From positions 327,232-391,231 of the forward strand of contig NZ_NIWD01000009.1 in NCBI RefSeq assembly GCF_002277025.1: a stretch of 64,000 bases of DNA, given 5' to 3'. Below, one piece after another: positions 51,852 to 60,470 of this stretch. A program made the translations under genes and the position numbers. The first letter of the stretch is position 1; each line of letters starts with the position of its first letter. The DNA is from Sphingopyxis sp. GW247-27LB. GTDB taxonomy: Bacteria > Pseudomonadota > Alphaproteobacteria > Sphingomonadales > Sphingomonadaceae. A model generated the notes under the pieces. It saw only the letters and a program-made list of their open reading frames with translations. It searched no databases and had not been told where the DNA came from.

Positions 51852-52603
51852 TGAAACAGATCCTCTTCTAAGGGCCGGACTAATGCGGTCGCCGGTGAGA
51901 TCTCAGCATTCCATTTATAGCCCCGAACGAGCGCGGCAGGCACGCTCTCGGCACCTTCGCCCGTCGCCAGTCCCGCAGCAGTTGCGATCATGTCAGCAAG
52001 CGCGATCTGCGTGACTTCAAGTATGCGACCGTCTCGATCCTGATCCCCACGGCGATCGATCAGCGAAGGCAACCCGGCTGCCCCAATCGCGACGTTGACC
52101 ACGCCGTATCGCCAAGGCCGTCCGAAACTATCGGAAATCACAACGGCCGGCGCAACACCCGTTTTAGCGCCAAGCGCCGCGGCGAGACGCTTTGCCGAGC
52201 CGTCAGGATCCTCTGGCAGCAGAAGAGCGCTATCTTCTCGATCCGGTCCAATGTTCGACTGGTCGATACCAGCATTAGCCATCACCAGTCCAAGGCGATG
52301 CCGAGCTATGAGAACATTCGGAACCGCACGGAGGATAGCGCTGGATTCGGTGAGCACGAGTTCAACGAGACGAGGATCTTTCCTTGTGATCGACGCAAGA
52401 CGCCGCGCCTCCTCGCCTGGCACTATTTCCGAAAATGAAACGAAGAGCCCCTCGGATTTGGAGATAATTTTTTGCGTAACGACCAATATATCGCCCGGAC
52501 AAAGTCCGACGCCCCCGCGTTCCAGCGCGTCATACAGGATTGTCGGCAAATCGTCACCCGGCATCACCTCGGCAATACCTGATAGTGGGATAATCTCGAT
52601 CAT
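51848..52603 (-). CDS. cofE: F420-0:L-glutamate ligase CofE (single-domain)
   Basis: This 251-residue protein matches stand-alone CofE: IIPLSGIAEVMPGDDL, GDILVVTQKIISKSEG, ANAGIDQSNI and VISDSFGRPWRYGVVNVAIGAAG. It adds gamma-linked glutamates to F420-0 using GTP. It lacks the C-terminal nitroreductase-like domain of mycobacterial FbiB, which reduces dehydro-F420-0; so the pathway may not go through the dehydro form, or the reductase is elsewhere. It is the first gene of the cofE-cofD-cofC operon; the promoter should lie in 52604-52800. Confidence 0.95.
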   Translation of the reverse strand: MIEIIPLSGIAEVMPGDDLPTILYDALERGGVGLCPGDILVVTQKIISKSEGLFVSFSEIVPGEEARRLASITRKDPRLVELVLTESSAILRAVPNVLIARHRLGLVMANAGIDQSNIGPDREDSALLLPEDPDGSAKRLAAALGAKTGVAPAVVISDSFGRPWRYGVVNVAIGAAGLPSLIDRRGDQDRDGRILEVTQIALADMIATAAGLATGEGAESVPAALVRGYKWNAEISPATALVRPLEEDLFQ

Positions 52604-53389
52604 ATCTCGCGATAGCTCACGTCATTGAACTTACATATATTTGCGCCCAAGTGCCTCACTTGGCGGTGAACTGCAATCGCGAAAATATGAAGGAAACGCC
52701 AAAGTGTTGGCAATGAAATGGACGGCTCTCGCTCGCCAAATGCGCAATTATTCGGCTGTCGGAAGCCGATCGATGTCGATATGCCTCGCACCAATCGGAC
52801 TTTTCAACGGGCTGCGCCGGAGGCGGTCTCAGAAACGGCGCATCGAGTCCCTCGACAGCTGGCCTCCGGTCCGGCCATATTGCCACAGCACGCGCCGTCA
52901 TTGAGCCACCGCATCACCGAGCAGGCATGGCCGCCGATCGGCCGCGGAATCTTCAAAGCCCGGCCGGTCAACGACATATTCGATACTCCCCACCGTCGTT
53001 TCCGATAAACGAAAAGTCCACTGCGGACGCAATTTTCCGCATGATCGTCGCTCAGACTTGTGGATAGGCATCGAAAGCGGAACCCCGGCCTTGCACAATC
53101 ATCATCTTGAACTAACGCGGAAATTTGTTCCAGCCGGGGTCCCGATAGGCGCCGTTCGGGACCCCGGCCGACCTCAATGAGGCATAAGAATCAATTCAGT
53201 AGTCCTTGTGAGGACGGGTTCCGTTCCAACGCTGGTCCACATATGAAATCAACGCTATTGGCCGATGCACGAACCGCTCCGCGGATTGGCGCTAGCCTCG
53301 ATGTAAAGCCGCCCAGTGAACGCCGCGCCTGATTGAACGCGGGCTGCCGCAGGCAGACCCTTCGGCTCCTTTACCTGAGGAGTCGAACG
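52604..53389. other. Gene-poor stretch between cofE and a mobile-element scar
   Basis: These 786 bases contain only short frames with no recognisable domain. The first 100 bases probably hold the cofE promoter. A perfect 13-bp hairpin lies at 53133-53168. The last 100 bases before 53390 look like the leader of an IS91-associated integrase gene. Confidence 0.5.
53133..53168. repeat. Perfect 13-bp inverted repeat (hairpin)
   Basis: GCCGGGGTCCCGA (53133-53145) and TCGGGACCCCGGC (53156-53168) pair perfectly around a 10-base loop. No gene ends close by and no T-run follows, so this is not an obvious terminator. It may be part of the boundary of the lost mobile element. Confidence 0.6.
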
Positions 53390-54130
53390 ATGAACGAGCT
53401 TATTCAGATTGGCCCGATCAGCCCGCTGCGTCAGCGGCTGATCGACGACATGACCATGCGCCGGTTCTCGAAGGAGAGGCAGCGTAATTATCTTCGCGAC
53501 GTCGGACGGTTCGCGACCTGGCTCGGGCGCTCGCCCCACACCGCGAGCGCCGAGGATACGCTGCTCGGCGGCCTCGGCGTCCGGATCGGACCGCGCGGCA
53601 AGATCGATACCTTCACCGAAGTCGAGTTCAAAAAGACGCCTGGTGAAGAAAAGAACCGCCCCGATGGTTTGGTCATCATGCGAACCGGTCGATCGGTTTG
53701 GACCGCCTTGGTGGAAGCGAAGGTCGGCAATGCCAATCTTACCAACGATCAGATCGAGGCCTATCTCACTCTCGCAAAGGCGAATAATATCGACGCTGTC
53801 ATCACGCTTTCGAATCAGTTTACGCCGCTACCAACGCATCACCCGCTCAGTATTAGTCCCATACTCACTCGAAAGGTCGATCTGTTCCATTGGTCGTGGG
53901 GCCATGTCATCACCCAGGCCCAATTGCTTCGCGATCAAGAGGAGGTCGAAGATCGCGAGCAATTGATCCTTCTTTCCGAATTGCAGCGCTTTCTTCTTCA
54001 CCCCAGTTCGGGAGTGAAGGAATTCGACCAGCTGCCAACAGCCTTGTCAGAGTTGTGCGCGAATGTCGCGGCGGGTATATGTTCGCTGCGCTCGCGGGCC
54101 AGGTTAAAGCTGGGCGCAAAAAGGGCGTGA
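53390..54130 (+). pseudogene. Chimeric frame: IS91-associated tyrosine recombinase N-terminus fused to a truncated PD-(D/E)XK-like protein
   Basis: The 246-codon frame starts at ATG 53390 after GAGGAG. Codons 1-55 (LRQRLIDDMTMRRFSKERQR, YLRDVGRFATWLG, ASAED) are the N-terminal domain of the site-specific recombinase that accompanies IS91-family elements. From about codon 56 the sequence changes to a different protein: EVEFKKTPGEEKNRPDGLVI, then ALVEAKVGNANLTNDQIEAYL, with an Asp and Glu-x-Lys spacing like PD-(D/E)XK nucleases. The end reads into unrelated sequence after about codon 215. The in-frame join looks accidental, from deletion or recombination. A functional product is unlikely but not excluded. 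Confidence 0.7.
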
Positions 54131-54435
54131 CAGCGGGGTTTATGAACGATGTTGAGGCTGTTGCGGCCTACGCGCCATTCGTGGATGCTATGTTCATTGA
54201 CAAGGAATGTGCGTTGCTGGTCACGCAGGGACGACCGGGGAAGGAACTGGACTTTCGAGCGCGCATATTCTCCCTGAACAATCGGGAGGACTTTTTGGAT
54301 TATTTGCGAGGGCTAGAGGCGCAGGCTAATACAGAAGTTCGCCGATATGCCCAGATTTATATATGGTCTGGACCCTGCGCCACAACTTGCGCGAGAAGGC
54401 GCGTATCGGGATCGAAGGTAGAATATGATCGATAG
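54035..54435 (+). pseudogene. 3' fragment of an unrelated conserved hypothetical gene
   Basis: In a different frame from the chimera, the sequence from about 54040 reads SLVRVVRECRGG, then MFAALAGQVKAGRKKG, MNDVEAVAAYAPFVDAMFIDK and RARIFSLNNREDFLDYLRGL. This looks like the C-terminal part of a conserved protein of unknown function; its 5' part is missing and the last 25 codons look unrelated. It overlaps the end of the chimera, so the junction of two gene remnants lies at about 54020-54040. Confidence 0.5.
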
Positions 54436-54775
54436 GGTTTGTGCTGTTATCGAAAGCCGACAGGCAGCATTTCTATCCTCGGCAAGGCAATATAAATCTT
54501 TACGAACGGCTGTTTTGGGGAGTGCGAAATTCGCGCCGGAGTGGCCACAAGGAGGCGCGATGCCGACTCGGGCGGGTGATAGATTAATCTTCTCGATTTC
54601 TTGTGCCGCCCGTCACGACACAATCGAACCTAGCGATTGCATTCGCAGTATCTCGTCCTAACGGCGGCCAAAATTCTGCTTTGCGAATATCCGCCATCAT
54701 TTGATCTTGTCGCAGAATTGACAGACATTGCGAAGCATCTCGCCCAATCCCGCCAAAAATGGAGAGGGCCCTACG
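54436..54775. other. Stretch without a supported gene before the IOR gene
   Basis: These 340 bases hold no frame with a recognisable domain. They probably contain the promoter of the indolepyruvate ferredoxin oxidoreductase gene; the ribosome binding site GGAGAGGG lies about seven bases before its start. No clear -35/-10 pair or operator was found. Confidence 0.45.
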
Positions 54776-57700
54776 ATGCACCAGTCCGGCAAGATAACGC
54801 TCGACGACAAATGGACCAAATCGAAAGGGCGAATCTTCCTGAGCGGAACGCAGGCGATCGCACGCGTTCTCATCGCTCAGGCCGAACTTGACCGCCGGGC
54901 GGGGCTCAACACGGCAGGCTATATCAGCGGCTACCGCGGATCGCCGCTCGGAGGGGTCGATACCACGCTCTGGTCGATCAAGGGCCGCCTCGAGAAAAAT
55001 GGCATCGTCTTCCAGCCCGGCGTCAACGAAGACATCGCTGCGACCGCTGTCGCCGGGACGCAGCAGTTCGACCAGGTGCCGGGCGCGCGCTATGATGGCG
55101 TGTTTGCTGCCTGGTATGGCAAGGGGCCAGGGGTCGACCGTTCGGGCGATGCGTTCAAGCACGGAAACTACGCCGGTGCTCACCGAAATGGCGGGGTGGT
55201 CGTTTTCTACGGCGACGATCATGCCGGCAAGTCCTCGACTGTCGCCTTTCAGTCCGAGCAGGCCATCGTCGCCAGCAGCATTCCCATTCTTTACCCGTCG
55301 GACCCGGGCGAGCTGATCGCGTTCGGCCTCTTGGCCTATGCGATGTCACGCCACAGCGGGTCGTGGATATCGGTCAAATGCATCAATGAGGTCGTCGAAC
55401 AGGCCGGGACCTTCGACATCGATCTCGATGGCTTCAGTCCGGCATTCCCTCCCCTCCCCGAACCACCGCCCGAAGGCATACACGCCCGGCGCCGGGCCTT
55501 CGCGCCGCTGCGCGACGAACAGATCGTCAATGATCACCGCATGCCCCTGATCGCGCCCTTCGTTCGCGCCAACAGCATCGATCGTGTCGCGATCCGCGGC
55601 AAGACGCCGCGCCTCGGGCTTGTCGCTGCGGGCAAGAGCTATGGCGACGTCCGTCAGGCGCTGGACCTGCTCGGTCTCGACGATGCGATGTGCGAGGCGC
55701 TCGGCATCGCTCTCTACAAGCCCGGTTGCATCTGGCCGCTCGAGCCGGACGGCCTTGTAGAGTTTGCGCAAGGCATGGAAACGCTTCTCATCGTCGAGGA
55801 GAAGAAATCCTTCGTCGAAGCGCAAGCTGCCGCAATCTTCATCAACCGGCCGGACGCGCCGCATATTGTCGGCAAGCGCGACGAAGCCGGGCACGTGATC
55901 TTCTCCGATACGGTCTCGCTCGAGCCCGCGGGAATCGCCGCCGCGATCTGCGACCGGCTGGAGCGTTGCAGTGCGCTCCCCACCAGCGTTGGCGCCGCGC
56001 GCGAGGCCCTCGGCATTGCGTCGGGCGCTGCAGCCGAGCCGCTCGCCGAGCGGCGCGCTCCCTTTTTCTGCTCCGGATGTCCGCACACGCGGTCGACCCG
56101 GATCCCCGAGGGCAGCCTCGCCATGTCGGGCATCGGCTGCCATGGCATGGTCTCCTTCGTCCGCTCGGAAGAGACGATGACGCCGATGCAGATGGGCGCC
56201 GAGGGCGCGAACTGGATCGGCATGGCGCCCTTTACCGACCTGCCGCACATCTTCCAGAATATGGGCGACGGGACCTATTATCATTCGGGGCTGCTCGCGG
56301 TTCGGGCTGCAGTCGCCTCGGGGGTAAACATAACCTACAAGATCCTTTACAATGACGCGGTGGCCATGACCGGAGGCCAACCGGTCGATGGCCCCCTGAG
56401 CGTCGCCGAAATCGCGCAGCAGCTCAGGCATGAGGGTGTACAGCGCATCGCTATTCTCAGTGACAATCCCGACTTCCATTCGCGTTTGGGCGGATTTCCG
56501 CCCGGCACCACGATCGGCCATCGCGACGGCCTCGACGACATGCAGCGCGAGCTGCGCGATGTGAAGGGCGTATCCGCGCTGATCTACGAACAGACCTGCG
56601 CTGCCGAGAAGCGCCGACGCCGCAAGCGCGGGAGCTTTCCCAACCCTGCGAAGCGGATGTTCATCGCCCATGAGGTCTGCGAGGGATGCGGCGACTGTTC
56701 GGAACAATCGAGCTGCGTCAGTATCGTTCCGCGCGAGACCGATCTCGGGCGCAAGCGCGCCATCGACCAGTCTAGCTGCAACAAGGATTTCAGCTGCAAC
56801 CGGGGCTTCTGCCCTTCCTTCATCACCGTTTACGATGCCGAACCCCGCAAGCCCGAAGGCGTCGCGATCGACCGGAACTGGTTTTCAGACCTGCCCGAGG
56901 CGAAGCCCGCCTCGCTCGGTCCGGCCAGCTTCAACCTGATGGTCACGGGCATAGGCGGGACCGGCGTGATCACCGTCGGCGCACTTCTCGGGATGGCAGC
57001 CCATATCGATGGCCACGCCGCCTCGCTGTTCGACATGACGGGTCTCGCTCAGAAGAATGGCGCGGTTTACAGCCATATCCGCATCGCTCGCTCGCCTGCC
57101 AATATCCGGACCCAGCGCATCGGTCAGGGGGAGGCCGACCTTCTGCTCGCCTTCGACATGGTCGCCGCACTCGCCCCAGAATCGCTTGCCAGCCTCAAGG
57201 CCGGGCGAACGCGGGCCATCGCCAATGTCGATGTATCGCCGACTGCGGCCTTCCAGCGCGACCGCGACTTTCGTCTCGAACCCGAGGTTTTGCGGGCGCG
57301 CCTCGCCAAGGTTATTGGCGCCGATGCGACCCATGCGGCGAACGCGAGCGGCCTCGCGCTCGACCTCACCGGCGACACGATCTCGGCCAATCTCATGATG
57401 GTCGGAATCGCGGTGCAAAAGGGGCTGCTTCCCCTCAGCGTGGAAGCAATCGAGCAAGCCGTCCGCCTCAACGGGGTCGCGATCGACCAGAATCTGCAGG
57501 CGCTTGCGCTCGGCCGCTTGATCGCGGCCTTTCCCGACCGGGTCACCGCGGCCCTTGGTCGGCCCGCAAGCCCGGCGGCGGACGCGCCGACATCGCTCGG
57601 CGATATCGTCGAAGACCGCGCCGAGCGACTGCGCCTCTATCAGAACGGCGCCCTCGCCGACCGCTACCGGGTCCTGGTCAAGCGCGTCGCCGATGCCGAA

Positions 57701-58267
57701 CATTCGCTCGTGCCCGGGTCCGATGCGCTCGCCGCGACGGTTGCAAGGAACTTCGCGAAGTTGCTCGCGATCAAGGATGAATATGAGGTCGCCCGCATGC
57801 TGGTGTCTCCGGCGCTGCAGGCCGAACTCGATGCCAGCTTCGCGCCGGGCCGGCGCATCGCCTTCAATCTTGCGCCGCCGATCTTCGGCGGTGCGGGTCC
57901 GGGCAAGCGGCCGCGAAAGCGCGAGTTTCCGGCATGGATCATGATGCCGATGCTGCGGCTGCTGGCGAGGGGCAAGGCGGTGCGGGGAAGCTGGCTCGAC
58001 CCGTTCGCGCGCACGCACGAGCGCCGTGACGAACGGCGCCTCGCGTCGGACTATGAAGCGCTGGTCGAGCGGTCGATCACGCGTCTCTCCCTCGCCAATC
58101 TCAAGGCCGTCACGTCGCTGCTCGCCCGCGTGGAAGCGGTGCGCGGCTATGGTCCGGTGAAGCAGCTCGCCATGGATCGCTATTTCGCCTCGATCGACGC
58201 AGCGGAAGCGGACGCATTCGCTGTGGCAACGGGGGCGAGGGACAAGGCCGCAGTCGCGGCGCATTGA
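54776..58267 (+). CDS. Indolepyruvate ferredoxin oxidoreductase, fused alpha-gamma form
   Basis: This 1163-residue protein starts at ATG 54776 (MHQSGKITLDDKW), with GGAGAGGG about seven bases upstream. It combines pyrimidine-binding and TPP-binding domains (FFCSGCPHTRSTRIPEG, then MGDGTYYHSGLLAVRA, with the metal-binding Asn in ILYNDAVAMTGG), a cysteine-rich iron-sulphur segment (CEGCGDCSEQSSC ... CNKDFSCNRGFC), and a C-terminal gamma domain (GIGGTGVITVGALLG). It decarboxylates aryl or branched 2-oxo acids to acyl-CoA and reduces ferredoxin. The fused form is common in aerobic proteobacteria. It converges with the dioxygenase genes, and a perfect 10-bp hairpin separates them. Confidence 0.95.
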   Translation: MHQSGKITLDDKWTKSKGRIFLSGTQAIARVLIAQAELDRRAGLNTAGYISGYRGSPLGGVDTTLWSIKGRLEKNGIVFQPGVNEDIAATAVAGTQQFDQVPGARYDGVFAAWYGKGPGVDRSGDAFKHGNYAGAHRNGGVVVFYGDDHAGKSSTVAFQSEQAIVASSIPILYPSDPGELIAFGLLAYAMSRHSGSWISVKCINEVVEQAGTFDIDLDGFSPAFPPLPEPPPEGIHARRRAFAPLRDEQIVNDHRMPLIAPFVRANSIDRVAIRGKTPRLGLVAAGKSYGDVRQALDLLGLDDAMCEALGIALYKPGCIWPLEPDGLVEFAQGMETLLIVEEKKSFVEAQAAAIFINRPDAPHIVGKRDEAGHVIFSDTVSLEPAGIAAAICDRLERCSALPTSVGAAREALGIASGAAAEPLAERRAPFFCSGCPHTRSTRIPEGSLAMSGIGCHGMVSFVRSEETMTPMQMGAEGANWIGMAPFTDLPHIFQNMGDGTYYHSGLLAVRAAVASGVNITYKILYNDAVAMTGGQPVDGPLSVAEIAQQLRHEGVQRIAILSDNPDFHSRLGGFPPGTTIGHRDGLDDMQRELRDVKGVSALIYEQTCAAEKRRRRKRGSFPNPAKRMFIAHEVCEGCGDCSEQSSCVSIVPRETDLGRKRAIDQSSCNKDFSCNRGFCPSFITVYDAEPRKPEGVAIDRNWFSDLPEAKPASLGPASFNLMVTGIGGTGVITVGALLGMAAHIDGHAASLFDMTGLAQKNGAVYSHIRIARSPANIRTQRIGQGEADLLLAFDMVAALAPESLASLKAGRTRAIANVDVSPTAAFQRDRDFRLEPEVLRARLAKVIGADATHAANASGLALDLTGDTISANLMMVGIAVQKGLLPLSVEAIEQAVRLNGVAIDQNLQALALGRLIAAFPDRVTAALGRPASPAADAPTSLGDIVEDRAERLRLYQNGALADRYRVLVKRVADAEHSLVPGSDALAATVARNFAKLLAIKDEYEVARMLVSPALQAELDASFAPGRRIAFNLAPPIFGGAGPGKRPRKREFPAWIMMPMLRLLARGKAVRGSWLDPFARTHERRDERRLASDYEALVERSITRLSLANLKAVTSLLARVEAVRGYGPVKQLAMDRYFASIDAAEADAFAVATGARDKAAVAAH

Positions 58268-58277
58268 AGGCAAGGAT

Positions 58278-58301
58278 CGGCGCCGGCCGCAGCCGGCGCC
58301 G
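58278..58301. terminator. Bidirectional terminator-like hairpin between convergent genes
   Basis: CGGCGCCGGC / GCCGGCGCCG form a perfect 10-bp stem with a 4-base loop, midway between the stops of the IOR gene (plus) and the dioxygenase beta gene (minus). A T-run is lacking; the symmetric GC stem in a 43-base convergent gap fits a terminator for both directions. Confidence 0.7.
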
Positions 58302-58310
58302 GCTTAGCGA

Positions 58311-58799
58311 TCAGACGCTGTAGATATCGAGCACATTGGGGATTATGTCATTCGCGAGAATGACGCGCCGCGACGCGATCTTCAAGCCCTTGTCTGTCTT
58401 GTGCAGAAGGTGCGTCTGCTGGCCGAAGAAGCAGTGCGCCACCTCGAGCCGGTAGCTGTGAACCAACCAGTTCGAATCCACGCGGATGCCGTCATCCTCC
58501 TCGACCGCGCGCACGACATTGGTCATGTGACAGGTCCGCGGCATCGGAATGGAAGCAAGCGACTGCTCGGTGCGGATGCGGTAGACGCGATCCTCCAACC
58601 CGGTCCGGTTGCCATAATAGATCAGCGACATCTCGCGCTGCGGGTCGCTCGTCAGCCGGTCCTCGTCGAGCCAGCAGGGCAGCCAGTAGGTCGCATCGGG
58701 TGTGTAGAGGTCGAGCCACTCGTCCCATTCGCGGTTATCGAGATGCCATCCTTCCAGAAGAACGAGAGCGCGGGCGTCCGCCAGCAGATCGCCGCTCAT
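58311..58799 (-). CDS. Aromatic ring-hydroxylating dioxygenase, beta (small) subunit
   Basis: This 162-residue NTF2-like beta subunit has the sequence EGWHLDNREWDEWLDLYTPDATYWLPCW near the start and VYRIRTEQSLASIPMPRTCHMTNVV, both typical of the family. It stabilises the hexamer of the alpha subunits and has no redox centre. Its ATG overlaps the alpha-subunit stop by four bases. Confidence 0.94.
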   Translation of the reverse strand: MSGDLLADARALVLLEGWHLDNREWDEWLDLYTPDATYWLPCWLDEDRLTSDPQREMSLIYYGNRTGLEDRVYRIRTEQSLASIPMPRTCHMTNVVRAVEEDDGIRVDSNWLVHSYRLEVAHCFFGQQTHLLHKTDKGLKIASRRVILANDIIPNVLDIYSV

Positions 58800-60157
58800 T
58801 CGGCAGCCTCCGGCAGCGGCTGGTCCGATCGCGCGATGCCCTCGCGAAGCTGCCGCATCCAGTTCCGGTGCTGATTGAGGAACAGTCCCTCGTCCTGCAG
58901 CTGCGTTCCGCAGAACTGGGGCTCAAACCCGAGGCCGCGCGCGCGCTCGTCGGCTCCGATGACAACATTGCGCGCGCCGCGCGAGACATCGCTCCATTCG
59001 GCGTCATTCGCTTGGAATCCCGCCTGGGTGGCGTTGAACGCGGCCAGATCGTCGGGCGTCGCGAGCCCCGACGCGTTGAAGAAATCCTCATATTGGCGAA
59101 TGCGCTTGGGACGAATTTCGGGATCCTCGCTCCTTGGTGCAAAGGCGAAGGCTTTCACCTCGGTCCTGGTGAGCGACAGCGGCCGGAAGGTCCTGATCTG
59201 GCTGCTCATCTGGTCCATGAGGAACAGGTTCGGGAAAATGAAGAGGTTGCGCCAGGTGTGCGTCATCCAGTGCGCGCGCTCTTCGCCATATTTCTCGATA
59301 TAGGCATCGCGCTTCGCATAGGACGGGCGGACCTCGGGGTTGGGCAACTCGTTCCAGAGGACGGCATGGCCGTTCTCGAACGCATAATAGCCGCCCGGCA
59401 AATTGCTGAAACCTGCGACGTCGATCGGTTCGACCACATCATTCCCCGCGGCGATACGCGCGCGATTCTTCGTCGTGAGCACATAATTGCCGTGAATCAT
59501 GCCCACATGATAGCCGTCGACCCCGTTTTCGGCCTGCAGCTTCCAGTTGCCGTCATAGGTGTAGGTCTGCGGCCCCGGAATGAGCTCGATCTCGCCATTG
59601 TCGTCCTGGTCGACAATCAGGTCGATGAACGTCTTTGCGGCCCCCAGATAATCCTCCAGCGAGTCCACGTCGGCGCGCAGGCTCCCGAAGATGAAACCGC
59701 GGTAGCTCTCAACGCGCGGGACGTGCTGCAGCCCCAGCGCCGCCTTGTCGAAGGCTTCGGTATAGCCCGCGGCCTTCACGTCGCCGCAGCTCACCAGCCG
59801 GCCGGTATTGGCGTAGCTCCACCCGTGGAAGGGGCAGATGAAGAGCTTCTTGTTGCCGCAACTGCGGAGCTCGACGGTCGCGCCGCGGTGCTGGCAGGCA
59901 TTCAGGAAGGCGCCAAGAGCTCCCTCCTTGTCGCGCGTGAGGATGATCGGCTGCTTCCCGATATAGCCGGTCAGGAAGTCGTTAGGCTTCGGGAGCTGGC
60001 TCTCATGCGCCAGATATACCCAATTGCCCGCGAAAATATGCTCGAGTTCGAGCGCGAAGATGCGCTCGTCGGTGAACATGCGGCGATTGATACGGAACAG
60101 GCCGTCTGCCTCGTTTTCCTCGAGCAGCCCGTCGAGCAGATTGTCGTTTGCAGCCAT
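58796..60157 (-). CDS. Aromatic ring-hydroxylating dioxygenase, alpha (catalytic) subunit
   Basis: This 453-residue protein has an N-terminal Rieske domain with ligands C88 and H90 (CQHRGA) and C108 and H111 (CPFHGW). The mononuclear iron site has D214, H217 and H222 in VDGYHVGMIH, where D214 is the bridge to the neighbouring Rieske centre. It adds both atoms of O2 to an aromatic ring to give a cis-dihydrodiol, or demethylates/hydroxylates. The ferredoxin and reductase partners are not near it, so electron supply must come from elsewhere. Together with the IOR gene it suggests an aromatic-acid or indole-type pathway. Confidence 0.95.
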   Translation of the reverse strand: MAANDNLLDGLLEENEADGLFRINRRMFTDERIFALELEHIFAGNWVYLAHESQLPKPNDFLTGYIGKQPIILTRDKEGALGAFLNACQHRGATVELRSCGNKKLFICPFHGWSYANTGRLVSCGDVKAAGYTEAFDKAALGLQHVPRVESYRGFIFGSLRADVDSLEDYLGAAKTFIDLIVDQDDNGEIELIPGPQTYTYDGNWKLQAENGVDGYHVGMIHGNYVLTTKNRARIAAGNDVVEPIDVAGFSNLPGGYYAFENGHAVLWNELPNPEVRPSYAKRDAYIEKYGEERAHWMTHTWRNLFIFPNLFLMDQMSSQIRTFRPLSLTRTEVKAFAFAPRSEDPEIRPKRIRQYEDFFNASGLATPDDLAAFNATQAGFQANDAEWSDVSRGARNVVIGADERARGLGFEPQFCGTQLQDEGLFLNQHRNWMRQLREGIARSDQPLPEAAE

Positions 60158-60470
60158 TTGCGCAGCCCCTCTCCTTCGGCCTTACCGGTCGCGGTCATTG
60201 CCCTGCATGTAACATGACACCTTCGGAGATTGCAACATGCTCCTAAACGGCTGTTTTCTGCGACCTCTTCGAACAATCAGCGATTCCGACTCGATTTCAT
60301 CATGTCATGTAGCATGTCATTATCCGATGCGATTCGGCATCATCCTTCTATGAATTTATGATTTTACGACATAATTTCAAAATTTTATCTCTAAAAAATT
60401 GATGATTGACGTAACATGCTACCATCGTCATAAATATGCTCACAAGACAAGATAATGAGGAGAGGCCGCC
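60158..60470. promoter_or_regulatory. Divergent promoter region with four repeated operator-like motifs
   Basis: 313 bases between the dioxygenase and GntR genes hold four copies of a GyArCATG motif: GTAACATG at 60209, GCAACATG at 60232, GTAGCATG at 60309 and GTAACATG at 60411. The region is more A/T-rich than its surroundings. The repeats probably bind the adjacent GntR protein. Confidence 0.65.
60406..60434 (+). promoter_or_regulatory. GntR gene promoter with embedded repeat
   Basis: TTGACG (60406-60411) and CATAAA (60429-60434) are spaced by 17 bases. The motif GTAACATG (60411-60418) covers the end of the -35 box and the spacer, so binding there would block initiation (autoregulation). 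Confidence 0.5.

Noticed and set aside
52656..53098. Short frames on both strands upstream of cofE
   Set aside because: No domain, no ribosome binding site and no conserved pattern; more likely promoter and scar DNA.
53133..53168. Hairpin as an integron attC site
   Set aside because: No integron integrase, no R/L box pattern and no cassette genes are seen around it.
55346..58273. Two long antisense frames (453 and 462 codons) over the IOR gene
   Set aside because: The plus strand has all the TPP, iron-sulphur and gamma-domain motifs; the antisense products show no family motif.
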